Shown here: positions 46,301-52,363 of the stretch, piece by piece | Position numbering within the stretch: the first letter of the stretch is position 1 | Layout of the letters: every line of letters starts with the position of its first letter | Source of the DNA: Clostridiales bacterium | Lineage (GTDB): Bacteria > Bacillota > Clostridia > Lachnospirales > Lachnospiraceae | Direction: 5' to 3' | DNA: 64,000 bases | Assembly (NCBI GenBank): GCA_018376135.1 | Contig: JAHABX010000003.1 | Span: 118,840 to 182,839 of the forward strand | Notes under the pieces: generated by a model | Databases searched by the model: none | What the model saw: the letters and a program-made list of their open reading frames with translations, nothing else | What the model was told of the DNA's origin: nothing | Made by a program: the position numbers and the translations under genes

Positions 46301-48239
46301 GCGGATCTGATGTATTGTCTTTTTCGTATACCTCCAGCCGGGCGCGGTACACCTTGCTCAGCACGTTGCTGTTGGTGCTGCAAAGCTTCAGCCCGTAGGT
46401 TTCGATCTGGTTCTCATAGTACCAGCCGGAGTCACTGTCCTTTAACGCATCACTGAAGCTGACGAACACAGGATCCACAGCTTCAAAGGGTTTTGTCTCT
46501 ATCACAAAGGTCTGAAACGGCTCCGTCTCCTGGATCTTGGTTCCGTCCTCCGCATAATACTGCAGATAGGATGCCACGAAGATCTTCTCTCCCGGAGGCA
46601 GGCTGTCAATGGAAAAATCACCCTTTTCCCGCAGCGTCCGTCTCAGCTGAAGCTGTGTATCGGCATCCGGGGTATCGTTCGGATCGTCCAGATCCCAGGA
46701 CAGCATCAGCACCACCCGGTCAAAACAGCCGTAGGTATCCCGCACATGCAGCGAAGCTTCCATGGAATAGATACTGATATCATCATTTCCGCAGATGATC
46801 TCAGGCACAGGCTTCGTCCACACCGGAGGATCCTCTTCTCCCGGTACAGTCTCCGAATCACTTCCGCCGCTGCCGTCTGTATCTCCTTCTGCAGGCTCCG
46901 AAGAACCGCCGCCGGTTCCGGGCTCTCCCGGTTCTCCGCCGGTTCCGTCATCTTCACCGTCTCCCGGCTCTTCCTCCGGCGTATCATCTCCGCTTCCGCC
47001 ACCGCCGCCGGGCTGAGTATCCTCTGATCCCGGATCTCCGGGCTGTACGCCTCCCTCACCGCCTCCGCCAGTGGCGCCGCCTTCTTCTGTACCTGCTCCC
47101 GGTTCCGTCTCCGTGCCGTCGTCTCCCTTATTTCCGTCGGAATCTCCTGACCCGCCGGGCCGGGTGTCTTCTGATCCGTCATCCCCGGCTTCCTCTCCCT
47201 CAGTCTCGTCCTTCCCGTCTCCGTTCTGATCGATTCCGTCCTGTCCTGCATCTCCGGCTATGCCGTCTGGGTTTTCCTGGGGCTGCCCTGTCTCCTGACC
47301 GGGATTCCCCTGAATCGTACCGCTTCCATCTGCATCCTTCTTATCTTCCTCTTCCAGGCGGTCGGTCTCCTCACGATCGTCCCGATCCTGTCCTGCACCG
47401 TCTCCGGTCTCCTGGGGGACGTTTTCCTGCGGCAGCGCCTCCTCCGGCTCCTCTTTCTGCTCCTCTCCCGGGAGCACCTCCTCCTGATCCTTCTGCAGGA
47501 CGCCCAGGCGGATCAGCAGCTCCTCATAGGTCAGCGTCTCGCCGTTTACCGTTGCCTGCATACCAAAAGCAGCGGGAATTTCGCTGTAGATCAGCTTTTC
47601 CCCCGCCTGCCGCGACAGATAATAGATCCCGTCTTCTTTCAGGTCCAGATAGCTGTTGGACGGGATGGAAAGGCTGCTGCCCGCACCGTCTATCTGAAAT
47701 GAGACCGTATTTACAAATACACCGTTGGCGAGCTGCAAAAATAAAATATCCGGATCACCGGTGGAGCTTCCGTCAAAGTTAAAGGCTTTTCCGGCACTGA
47801 TGTACATCCCCGACGGTGCGTCACCTGCCTGCCAATCTTCATCATACATTCTGGCATCCTTCACTCCCAGAAGCCACAGGTAATTGCCGTCGTTCACGTA
47901 AAGAGGCGCGGTCCCTGCGAACGCTCTGCGCGCTTCCCCTGCAAACCAGTCATTTCCCCTGCGGTAGAGCACCTCATTCTCTTTCAGATGTTCCAGCCGC
48001 ACAGCCTCATCCCGCTCCAGGGAATGCTCCCTGAGGCTGTCCAGGATCTCTTCTCCCGGCAGCGCCGCTGCATCCAGCTCCAGCACCGTCACCTGCTTCA
48101 TGGCATATAACTGCAGAACCAGGAGAATACATGCGGCTGCAGCTACACAGGTCAGGACCACCGCTACGCGCTTATCCAGTCTGATCTTCTTCCCCATATC
48201 CTTCCATCTTTCTATCCACTTTTTCATCTTCTCACCCAT
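37335..48239 (-). CDS. Giant membrane-anchored surface protein with GLUG-type repeats
   Basis: A 3634-aa protein. Residues about 24-46 form one membrane helix (VAVVLTCVAAAACILLVLQL) with the N terminus in the cytoplasm. A beta-rich membrane-proximal domain (50-250) is followed by a long acidic Gly/Glu/Asp/Pro linker (about 250-476), then several beta-sandwich-like modules. Residues about 1690-3280 contain many Gly-rich GLUG-like units (GGLTGYMYNAGGYY, GGIAGRGSGSIGNCW, AGGIVGRSSGGALYC), suggesting a long right-handed beta helix as in IgA-protease and adhesin stalks. No catalytic motif or LPXTG was seen. The likely role is adhesion or a long filament. It lies 22 bases downstream of the 356-aa protein gene. 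Confidence 0.8.
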   Translation of the reverse strand: MGEKMKKWIERWKDMGKKIRLDKRVAVVLTCVAAAACILLVLQLYAMKQVTVLELDAAALPGEEILDSLREHSLERDEAVRLEHLKENEVLYRRGNDWFAGEARRAFAGTAPLYVNDGNYLWLLGVKDARMYDEDWQAGDAPSGMYISAGKAFNFDGSSTGDPDILFLQLANGVFVNTVSFQIDGAGSSLSIPSNSYLDLKEDGIYYLSRQAGEKLIYSEIPAAFGMQATVNGETLTYEELLIRLGVLQKDQEEVLPGEEQKEEPEEALPQENVPQETGDGAGQDRDDREETDRLEEEDKKDADGSGTIQGNPGQETGQPQENPDGIAGDAGQDGIDQNGDGKDETEGEEAGDDGSEDTRPGGSGDSDGNKGDDGTETEPGAGTEEGGATGGGGEGGVQPGDPGSEDTQPGGGGGSGDDTPEEEPGDGEDDGTGGEPGEPGTGGGSSEPAEGDTDGSGGSDSETVPGEEDPPVWTKPVPEIICGNDDISIYSMEASLHVRDTYGCFDRVVLMLSWDLDDPNDTPDADTQLQLRRTLREKGDFSIDSLPPGEKIFVASYLQYYAEDGTKIQETEPFQTFVIETKPFEAVDPVFVSFSDALKDSDSGWYYENQIETYGLKLCSTNSNVLSKVYRARLEVYEKDNTSDPLAAFNITSGTLNKYKTLQGLDYQTLLSQFVLPADTQYRYRLEFFDRYGNSFNEEGKVLWGEAEAQNPADWIRAEGYGAEGESYEPKTSQRWQDSHDKVGAESFYWGYTHTSKTVPSASMETVGSFDKLTTLSDIGVKVEITDPHNALTPDAGGSLGTVLGQIPQTGGKAYKVCLSLSNTHTGESMYFTCQDENGNKILTAGETDAQGAYHKYDASTAGAGLYAYIPEGSLPGGNGSGQVEFRGLTAGETYEIRIYATFDLNDSHPELTEDVEIGSMRFSTTAMSSYGRIYYRFKTEHVKTAQPEGVLSYDHEKYESSTAQKAVMEINTTRTTQPVLVSDFFNRLEVELKHRSGRKDTLARFCFERDQGMDRAIEVKVSQLDAEGWYCADLEAGTDYTVELPGSLPENRLPDVRLRIPVSEMFTVQNDGDGSEEYYSFTLWEALSGISRQQAGASFAAQMPKLEYDFDEGDLESYTGYTLSAAAIASQGGREHTVTASGSTYRQVNFTTLKDMPYVTMEDMLQVGSSLYLVGLEFHDYNRSVNSGAVTIINKDRQTGKEQVLSCTLYYSQEGGYIANVDIGGLRDGRNYELQVLANDIRRTGGAAAYRYQNEVLYTYAYTAGEGVSGRIRLNSLTYPLKNLSSDEEQHVMDEYSKYEPGNFEYGQPSVTDGTVTYSDSGTTYQTATPIEVKPGEIYYLHNLMSSSKSVSRLILLDKDQKPMGRLRNIYSDSYIRIPEGAAYMQFLMQGTMSAGDGRTVPCAALAQAIKIYDAKDAQLTELGLIKEETEGTGTLEVGASIGDKVAVVSAEWIDAAMSDGARKAEYRELSADGKTLRSGTLTCYPGASLEVQKQETVKVELSFNGSLMDYTGAAASWQVRVIDLQKLEGFSDMLFDSLVANYTASVQDRTGSLYAPAGGDNIRVRVYSKAPSGEETEYTSQCYTAKTGGYREDTSSGVTEYVDGSWENTRTFQSETGYTYRITLSIVWRGTEYELDSLEVEAEGNVYTISTGKQLLKMVTWPSASFRVLEDLEADSTIRSLLNVYSGGSLAYGSFYGTLDGDGHSLDYTVSSNGGYLFRELGSGGLIENLEINYTLDGRANRTMLYYTGIIENNYGTIRNVVLRYNLGQGNYRHSDGGGLCRSNRGTIERFAVYFVTGTGDSNVLGGGMGGVCNYNRGIIRDGIVYSSSILRVSTGMYGGTTDFSISSTGGVCGSNMSGGLIENVYAMLSMGVEQNSGAKQIGSLSGWGLIAGSNGGMIRNCFTNGEMYYQAWERDAAGAASLVSAPVNTYRSWPGTAVQGKSYEDNCYYYSNSSYLKNDVYTQFVGSPAALHSAAFYHGSINKGSGFVVEEQLEAGYYPIVDMPECMEGVQTSISLRSSGMGAYPSYLSSSLVKKNVYLSDASEEAVYYEGDIISAEEAAALKGSELTAGLGEEAWETYLETQADGSFRVRQQFALVQFIFSNSEGYDLSGLVVNGLTTVQLAADREEFSTVTALLTPGTWENTNPISYGDSYQLTSYTYGLAGMNRVVTLDSRFVNVRFYYPLSGQSWNGAPVSTTQTVNYRLVEDIHFKDMEGSAVALNKFADTNLRGEFDGGGYCLDYEGIGEKAYIFGGTASGAKLQDLYVRNLTLGGSNAGYLGFVRQTAANVILKGIHLENIEIRNAYQYAGSLVAYAQNATIEDCTAVNVKITSSPSARNLYAGGMVGSGVDLSIHNCFVRELDMNTSEGISVSGTGGLTGYMYNAGGYYVSPSIRNCYVQGDITTHFSYCGGIAGRGSGSIGNCWTAVNIYGNNNVGSILGYALASGPNNYNYHNSVVVSGELYTSSGTVERRLVGLWESTAASIPRSYAYSGQLINSAASEDPMDVGALSSADTMKEYYFWTDQAAFGEDWYLYGISQEEYGEEIPDVKAAYVYPILYTADGSGLLPDQAPVYYELPAPDFVLKDAEAELKDAAADRGTYDLEITVQMGGGTASADYFDQYLKDQVSAEGLELVKADPVIDCLTSAEAYKTYSGTADVVLYPSKMTTNDGEEIECVEVVYRKVNAVNRWDSYLLRYEDAAGAKVMQKVIFHAPGAEPAEDGSIEAVPLYWHLSEATDWTDLLVTGGHGNTFENFKLERDLVFSSTDNVGDSLKLNRLEGSVRKDLENYELRTEAWADTPEFTVIRNASINKGGQPWISEVSGRVGEVHFAGISLKETYNASYFGIIGRMTGTLEYTDFSDISITTGSSSGSETYSYLGCIGYASGAIENVRLHDIKIQGMNASAYFYSYVGGLTGYARQISKVYAFGSELSGGSYGYSITMGGTSTVTGGNYYGGLAGYVAGSGRELYGKNLQVTGKSGTGGLVGYLRSSDYGGLLAEPIYDAVNVKVTGFSQVGGIVGSATWASISNARVTGAEVEARTATGMAGGVFGDAIPRYCQAYNVKVSAPNGDYAGGIVGRSSGGALYCKAANVEVSAVNNAGGIMGGGYASVRGCAVTASAEENSSTVTAVKNNAGGIVGRLYQNVHGYGQGDVYSNAVSRTEIQAANYAGGTAGRLTCSNVYYNDTDDSVTVKVSQNAGGGIAGELEGCVTYNNISGASVGAANNIGGIAGQVIGYGNSTSAGGTVKFHVSKMYGNMVVNKNISGIHYVAGLVGLFSSGDRVIDPETGEDISEASGWTQYMSNRNFHSNTIAPKTLRTENANGAYFSWYANYSGTNSTFSANTESRYDCILSAVVNMPNAGYLKLPKLSAGAVGSKSGLTKIESDALKNGTYYTTALGSGSTEAADKATGGPGFPSGYLDTSGLAKGYYPYLRMTTTLRIPYQTSGEINLIAGTDWNTTGAFDSSGYKETAYNGDGIAIEETGGSSLFSLEEADNLAYASGIDKLNLDFTHIDSDMIGFRIVDAYGRTLMEDTTLESAAGSGKVCTISYDFQTDFAVVLYSADYTEQKTYPYRADQLRSTVMTWADGYYYLKSDGVYRVTGDGETELAEEGAFVHLYEGQALGEDGTAVDLP
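46810..47480 (-). repeat. Acidic low-complexity linker coding region
   Basis: Codes for about 225 residues almost entirely Gly, Glu, Asp, Pro, Gln and Thr (for example GGGGEGGVQPGDPGSEDTQP) between the membrane-proximal domain and the extracellular modules of the 3634-aa protein. It is likely a disordered, highly charged spacer. DNA is GC-rich and internally repetitive. Confidence 0.75.
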
Positions 48240-48261
48240 CCTGCAGTTATCCTTCTATCCG

Positions 48262-49332
48262 TTAATTTTGCTCTGCCGCCGCCTCCATCTGATCCAGAAG
48301 CTTCTGTGACAGCTCGTCTGTGTAATCCAGATCCAGGAACGTCAGCCGGTATGACCCGTTGGGGTAATACAGGATATCGTTCCCGATATCCACCCGCGCC
48401 CCGTTTCCGAAGGAGGCGTAGATCTCTGTATCCAGCGGAGCGTAGATTCCATCCCCACCGTAAGGATAGATCTCCACCGCTCCGTTCATCTGCACCTTCA
48501 CACTGCTCAGCGCAGGCAGATCCAGCTTCTCTCCGTTGTATTCCAGCAGCGTTCCCTCCAGAAACAGATAACAGTCATCGTTATCATAGATCATTCCTTT
48601 CAGGAGCAGGGAATCTCCTCCCTTCTGCCGGATCAGGCAGCCGCCCTCTCCCCGCTCCACACTGCTGAATCTCTCAATACGTCCCCAGCAGGTGGTCCCG
48701 GAATCGTACCAGACACCTCTGACAGGCCACATTGCCCGATCCTGACCTTCATAGTAGTAAGGCTCTCCCGACACCGTGCTCTCCTGTCCGTTCTCCTTTT
48801 TCACCGTGGAACCATCATCACTCACGGAAAAGGAGACTCCGTCCGGGCAGGCGTTCCGTATGCCCATATCCATCGTATACAGGCTCTCTGCCGTGCGGTA
48901 ATGGTTCCGCAGCCGGATGGATACCCGGGTAAAGCCCAGCACCGAGACCACGGCAAGGATCAGCACAAAGAATACGACCCAGTCCCTTCTGGTGATCGTG
49001 TCCGCACCCTTTCGGAACGGCTTCAGAATCGGTGCAAACACAAAGAAAAGCAGTTTTTTCACCGGTCCCGCCGCTTTTTTCAGCAGGGACGCACCCTTTT
49101 GGAACAGGCTCACCGAGATGTCCGGCTCTTCTGCCGGCACGACCGCCTCCGGCCGCGGCGCTTCCGCCTCCGGTTCCTCCATATCGATAAATTCCAGACC
49201 GGTGATCTCCAGATCTTTTTTGACCTTCCCCCGGTACACGAACTCTTCCAGTTCTTCCTCCCGCCGGTCTTCCTGATCGGTCTCTGTATGCAGGGCACGC
49301 AGAAACGCTTCCCTGGATGTCTCTTTATCCAT
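48262..49332 (-). CDS. Single-pass membrane protein with extracytoplasmic beta domain
   Basis: A 356-aa protein without a recognised family. The cytoplasmic N-terminal region of about 115 residues is acidic and then basic. It is followed by one membrane helix (DWVVFFVLILAVVSVLGFTR) and a beta-rich extracytoplasmic domain (YLFLEGTLLEYNGEKLDLPA, KVQMNGAVEIYPYGGDGIYA). This topology and domain look like the membrane-proximal portions of the three larger surface proteins in the operon, but without their long extensions. It overlaps the 196-aa membrane protein gene by 8 bases. The long cytoplasmic part could be the contact with the F1-like ATPase (inference). Confidence 0.72.
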   Translation of the reverse strand: MDKETSREAFLRALHTETDQEDRREEELEEFVYRGKVKKDLEITGLEFIDMEEPEAEAPRPEAVVPAEEPDISVSLFQKGASLLKKAAGPVKKLLFFVFAPILKPFRKGADTITRRDWVVFFVLILAVVSVLGFTRVSIRLRNHYRTAESLYTMDMGIRNACPDGVSFSVSDDGSTVKKENGQESTVSGEPYYYEGQDRAMWPVRGVWYDSGTTCWGRIERFSSVERGEGGCLIRQKGGDSLLLKGMIYDNDDCYLFLEGTLLEYNGEKLDLPALSSVKVQMNGAVEIYPYGGDGIYAPLDTEIYASFGNGARVDIGNDILYYPNGSYRLTFLDLDYTDELSQKLLDQMEAAAEQN

Positions 49333-49915
49333 AGGTCTCCTCCCGCTCTTTTAATATCTGCTTCTTCCGCTTCCATCTCTCTTTTTTCTGTCTGGCATGC
49401 CGTTCCAGAGAATTTCTCCCCAGAAGCATCTGGAAGCTGTGCAGGAAATCATACACCGCATACTCCAGAATGAAGATCTGGAGCATCCAGTACACAGCCA
49501 TCAGCCAGGGATCAAAGGAAGCCTGCCCCATAAATCCTCTCAAAAGGGACGAAGCCAGCAGGCTCAGGATCAAAAACGCCGTATAAAGCAGATCTGTCAG
49601 AAAACTGATCCCGTAGGGCAGCGCCGCCAGCTTGATCAGGCACAGTGCCCCTGCCGTCAGGATATGAACGGTCTGAAGCTCTGTCCGGCATACCAGGCAG
49701 CTCACCGCAAAAGCAAGCTGCAGCACATCCGCCGACAGATACACCGATTCCTTCCAGGTCTGGCAGAAAAACAGCGCCTGTATTCCATAGTGCGCCGCGC
49801 CGCGTTTGGGGCGTACCGCCATGGCAAGAAAAAGGATCATCAGTACAGCTGCCATGATCCCTGCCGTAAGGATAAATTCCTTCAGCGCAAGCACCTGATA
49901 GGTCAGAAAGCTCAT
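49325..49915 (-). CDS. Polytopic membrane protein of the F-type ATPase-like operon
   Basis: A 196-aa protein with about five hydrophobic helices (LTAGIMAAVLMILFLAMAV, VLQLAFAVSCLVC, LLYTAFLILSLLASSLL, LMAVYWMLQIFILEYAVYDF) and a strongly basic C-terminal tail (RHARQKKERWKRKKQ). The stop codon of the epsilon-like gene abuts its ATG (TAGATG). It sits at the end of the ATPase genes, and its size and topology recall subunit a. I see neither the helix with the conserved arginine nor other subunit a motifs. It may be a replacement stator or channel-like component. Function unknown. Confidence 0.7.
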   Translation of the reverse strand: MSFLTYQVLALKEFILTAGIMAAVLMILFLAMAVRPKRGAAHYGIQALFFCQTWKESVYLSADVLQLAFAVSCLVCRTELQTVHILTAGALCLIKLAALPYGISFLTDLLYTAFLILSLLASSLLRGFMGQASFDPWLMAVYWMLQIFILEYAVYDFLHSFQMLLGRNSLERHARQKKERWKRKKQILKEREETYG

Positions 49916-50197
49916 CTAGATCTCCTCCCTCTTCTCCTTGAGCATCAGACGGAACTGATTGTCCTGATGCATATAAAAACCATAGATCCCTTCCAGTGTG
50001 AAGATCTCATCCTCCGACTGGATCGTCACATCCCCGTCGATCTCGCCCAGCACGGGCATATAATCCTCCATGATCAGAAGATTATATTTCCTGCTTTTGA
50101 TCCGGATCAGACGTACATGCTGAATCTCCTTTACGCCGTTTACGATGCTGTACACCCGCGCCGTCACATTTTTAGGCTGGTATTGCCGTCCTGCCAT
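49916..50197 (-). CDS. F-type ATPase epsilon subunit-like protein (N-terminal domain only)
   Basis: A 93-aa protein. The region KSRKYNLLIMEDYMPVLGEI, then DGDVTIQS and YGFYMHQDNQFRLML, matches the epsilon N-terminal beta sandwich (counterpart of GELGILPGHAPLV and GGFLEVRDNKVTIL). Normal epsilon is 130-140 aa because of a C-terminal helical hairpin that inhibits ATP hydrolysis; that part is absent here. Assignment rests on pattern and on its place directly after the beta gene (gap 9 bases), which is the standard beta-epsilon order. Confidence 0.7.
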   Translation of the reverse strand: MAGRQYQPKNVTARVYSIVNGVKEIQHVRLIRIKSRKYNLLIMEDYMPVLGEIDGDVTIQSEDEIFTLEGIYGFYMHQDNQFRLMLKEKREEI

Positions 50198-50206
50198 CTT
50201 CCACCT

Positions 50207-51574
50207 CTACTCTCTTGGTATGGAACCAATATAAGAAAAATGTCCCTCATCCACCTGGTCGAACACACCGTTTAAGATATCCTCCACATCCCGGAGCACA
50301 TCCTCGATCTTTACAAACTGACCCTTGATGCCGGTAAAATTCTCTGCCACAAACATGGGCTGTGTAAAATAGTTGCGCAGCTTGCGGCTTCTCTGGAAGA
50401 TGTTGTAGTCGGTCTCGGACAATTCGTCCACACCCAGCACTGCAATGATCTCCTCCAGCTCTTCGTATCTTGCCAGATAGCGGATCACCTCCTGCACCAG
50501 ACGGTAGTGCCGCTCCCCGATCTTCTCGATGTCGATCATATTGCTCTGGGTGCGGAACACGTCGATGGCAGGATAAAGACCTTTCTCTGCCACCTTACGG
50601 TCCAGTACGATCTGTCCGTCCAGATGGGAGCTGATTACCTGCACAGCCTCGTCGGTAATATCGTCCGCCGGGATATAGATTGCCTGGAACGATGTGATGG
50701 AGCCGTCATCGGTGGAATTGATGCGCTCCTCCACCATACTCACGTCGCTCTCTATGGTGGACGGATAGCCGTTCTCTATGGGCATCCGCTTCAGCTCTGC
50801 GTTGATCTCGCTTGCCGCCTGCACATAACGGTAAATATTATCAATAAACAGGAGTACGTCCTGCTTTTTTTCATCTCTCAGGTATTCTGCCAGCGTAAGT
50901 CCGGAAAAGACCGCCTTATTTCTTGCTACGCTGTTCTCTCCCATCTGTCCGAAGACGATGGACATCTTATCCAGCAGACCTGCCTCCATCATCTCGTCGT
51001 ACAGGTCCTTGCCCTCTCTGCTCCGTTCGCCCACACCTACAAATACACTGTTGGACTGGCTCTTCATATAAACGTTGTTGATCAGTTCCTTGATCAGCAC
51101 CGTCTTGCCCACACCTGCGCCGCCCAGAAGACCCATCTTGTAGCCCTTCTGCATGGGAGCAAAGAAATCCAGCACCTTGATGCCGGTCCACAGCACCTCG
51201 CCGTCAATATTGATCTCCGGCATGGTCAGGCTTCTGGCATAGACGCCCTTCTTCTGCTCCGTCTCCTCCGGCAGCCCGTCGATGGGTGCACCGTAGCTGT
51301 CGTAGACCCGCCCCAGCAGCCGGTCCGAATATTCCATCTCCAGTTCCTTCCCTCTGGTATATACATCCAGTCCCCGCTTGAGACCGATGACACTGTCCAG
51401 CGGGATGGCGAAGATGATGCTCCCCTTCGCCTCAAACACTTCAAAACGATAGATCTGGTTCCGGTGCTCCGTCTCCAGGATCTCCCGGTTGTGCACCTTC
51501 GCTCCGCCCAGCAGGATCGTCACATTCAGATCCGATATGGAGATGATCTTTCCCGCAAAATTTTTCTGTTCCAT
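50207..51574 (-). CDS. F-type ATPase beta subunit homologue (catalytic)
   Basis: A 455-aa homologue of AtpD. All catalytic landmarks are present: P-loop GGAGVGKT at 151-158, the GVGERSREG motif with the catalytic glutamate E183, LLFIDNIYRY with the Walker B aspartate D245, the RMP segment at 263-265 and GSITSFQAIYIPADD. The lever motif reads DELSETD at 383-389 (DELSEED in typical beta). Sequence is clearly diverged from housekeeping AtpD. ATP hydrolysis competence is predicted. Neighbours are gamma- and epsilon-like genes, with the order alpha-gamma-beta-epsilon as in ordinary atp operons. Confidence 0.92.
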   Translation of the reverse strand: MEQKNFAGKIISISDLNVTILLGGAKVHNREILETEHRNQIYRFEVFEAKGSIIFAIPLDSVIGLKRGLDVYTRGKELEMEYSDRLLGRVYDSYGAPIDGLPEETEQKKGVYARSLTMPEINIDGEVLWTGIKVLDFFAPMQKGYKMGLLGGAGVGKTVLIKELINNVYMKSQSNSVFVGVGERSREGKDLYDEMMEAGLLDKMSIVFGQMGENSVARNKAVFSGLTLAEYLRDEKKQDVLLFIDNIYRYVQAASEINAELKRMPIENGYPSTIESDVSMVEERINSTDDGSITSFQAIYIPADDITDEAVQVISSHLDGQIVLDRKVAEKGLYPAIDVFRTQSNMIDIEKIGERHYRLVQEVIRYLARYEELEEIIAVLGVDELSETDYNIFQRSRKLRNYFTQPMFVAENFTGIKGQFVKIEDVLRDVEDILNGVFDQVDEGHFSYIGSIPRE

Positions 51575-51587
51575 ATATGTACCCCTT

Positions 51588-52361
51588 TCAGTTCCGCATC
51601 TTGCTGAAGCTTTCTATGACTTTACTGAATTCTTTCTCCCTGCGGTCCTTCCGTTCCTCCATCAGGCGCTGGGCTTCCCGTTCCTCGATCTTGTCCAGCG
51701 ATTCCTGCGTCGTGGTCTGGCGCATGACATTCTCCGCGGCATACCCGCTGATGCATGCCAGCTCGATCTCATACATGATGTAAGTGAGCAGAAGCTGCCG
51801 CAGGATCTCGCTTAAATCTCCCTCTACCACATAGTCCTGCCGGTATGCTGCCGCATCCTCCCGGCGCGGTACCTCCATGGGATAGAGCTGCATGGTCTCC
51901 AGCCGGCTGGTAGTAGAATTGATATACCGGTTATACACGATCCGGATGCTGGAATGCTGCTTTTCCCACAGACTGTCCTTCAAAATCTCTTCCACATGAT
52001 ACAGATTCTCCCGAATATGCCCGCGGTGGATCCGCATGACAGTGCTTCCGGTATGGCACCTCATCTTCTTCCCGATCAGCACCTTGTCCCCGTCGTCCTC
52101 ATTCATGGCATGGTTCACCAGGGTGTTGTAATTGGAACAGAATCCGAAGTCACTGCCGATGTAAAAGGTCAGGGACGGCTTTTTCGGATCCGGCTGCATA
52201 ACGGATTTGTCCAGCACCAGATTGCGGTTGTTCATGATCTGGTCCAGCATCTGGTACAGCTCCCCGCTCATGAGCATGTATTTCTGCGCCTCTCTCTTGG
52301 CGCGGTCCACGCGCACCAGGGCGTGGAAATTCATGACTTTTACCACATTCTTTATATTCAT
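51588..52361 (-). CDS. F-type ATPase gamma subunit-like protein
   Basis: A 257-aa protein, slightly shorter than standard gamma (about 285). It is assigned by position between alpha and beta and by pattern: a long N-terminal helix, a central YIGSDFGFCSNYNTLVNHAM corresponding to the SDKGLCGAYN region, and a long C-terminal helix (YEIELACISGYAAENVMRQT onward) in the place of the conserved SENAARM-type segment. The last 40 residues are charged and helical. It would be the rotating central shaft. Divergence is high, so homology should be confirmed by profile search. Confidence 0.78.
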   Translation of the reverse strand: MNIKNVVKVMNFHALVRVDRAKREAQKYMLMSGELYQMLDQIMNNRNLVLDKSVMQPDPKKPSLTFYIGSDFGFCSNYNTLVNHAMNEDDGDKVLIGKKMRCHTGSTVMRIHRGHIRENLYHVEEILKDSLWEKQHSSIRIVYNRYINSTTSRLETMQLYPMEVPRREDAAAYRQDYVVEGDLSEILRQLLLTYIMYEIELACISGYAAENVMRQTTTQESLDKIEEREAQRLMEERKDRREKEFSKVIESFSKMRN

Positions 52362-52363
52362 GG

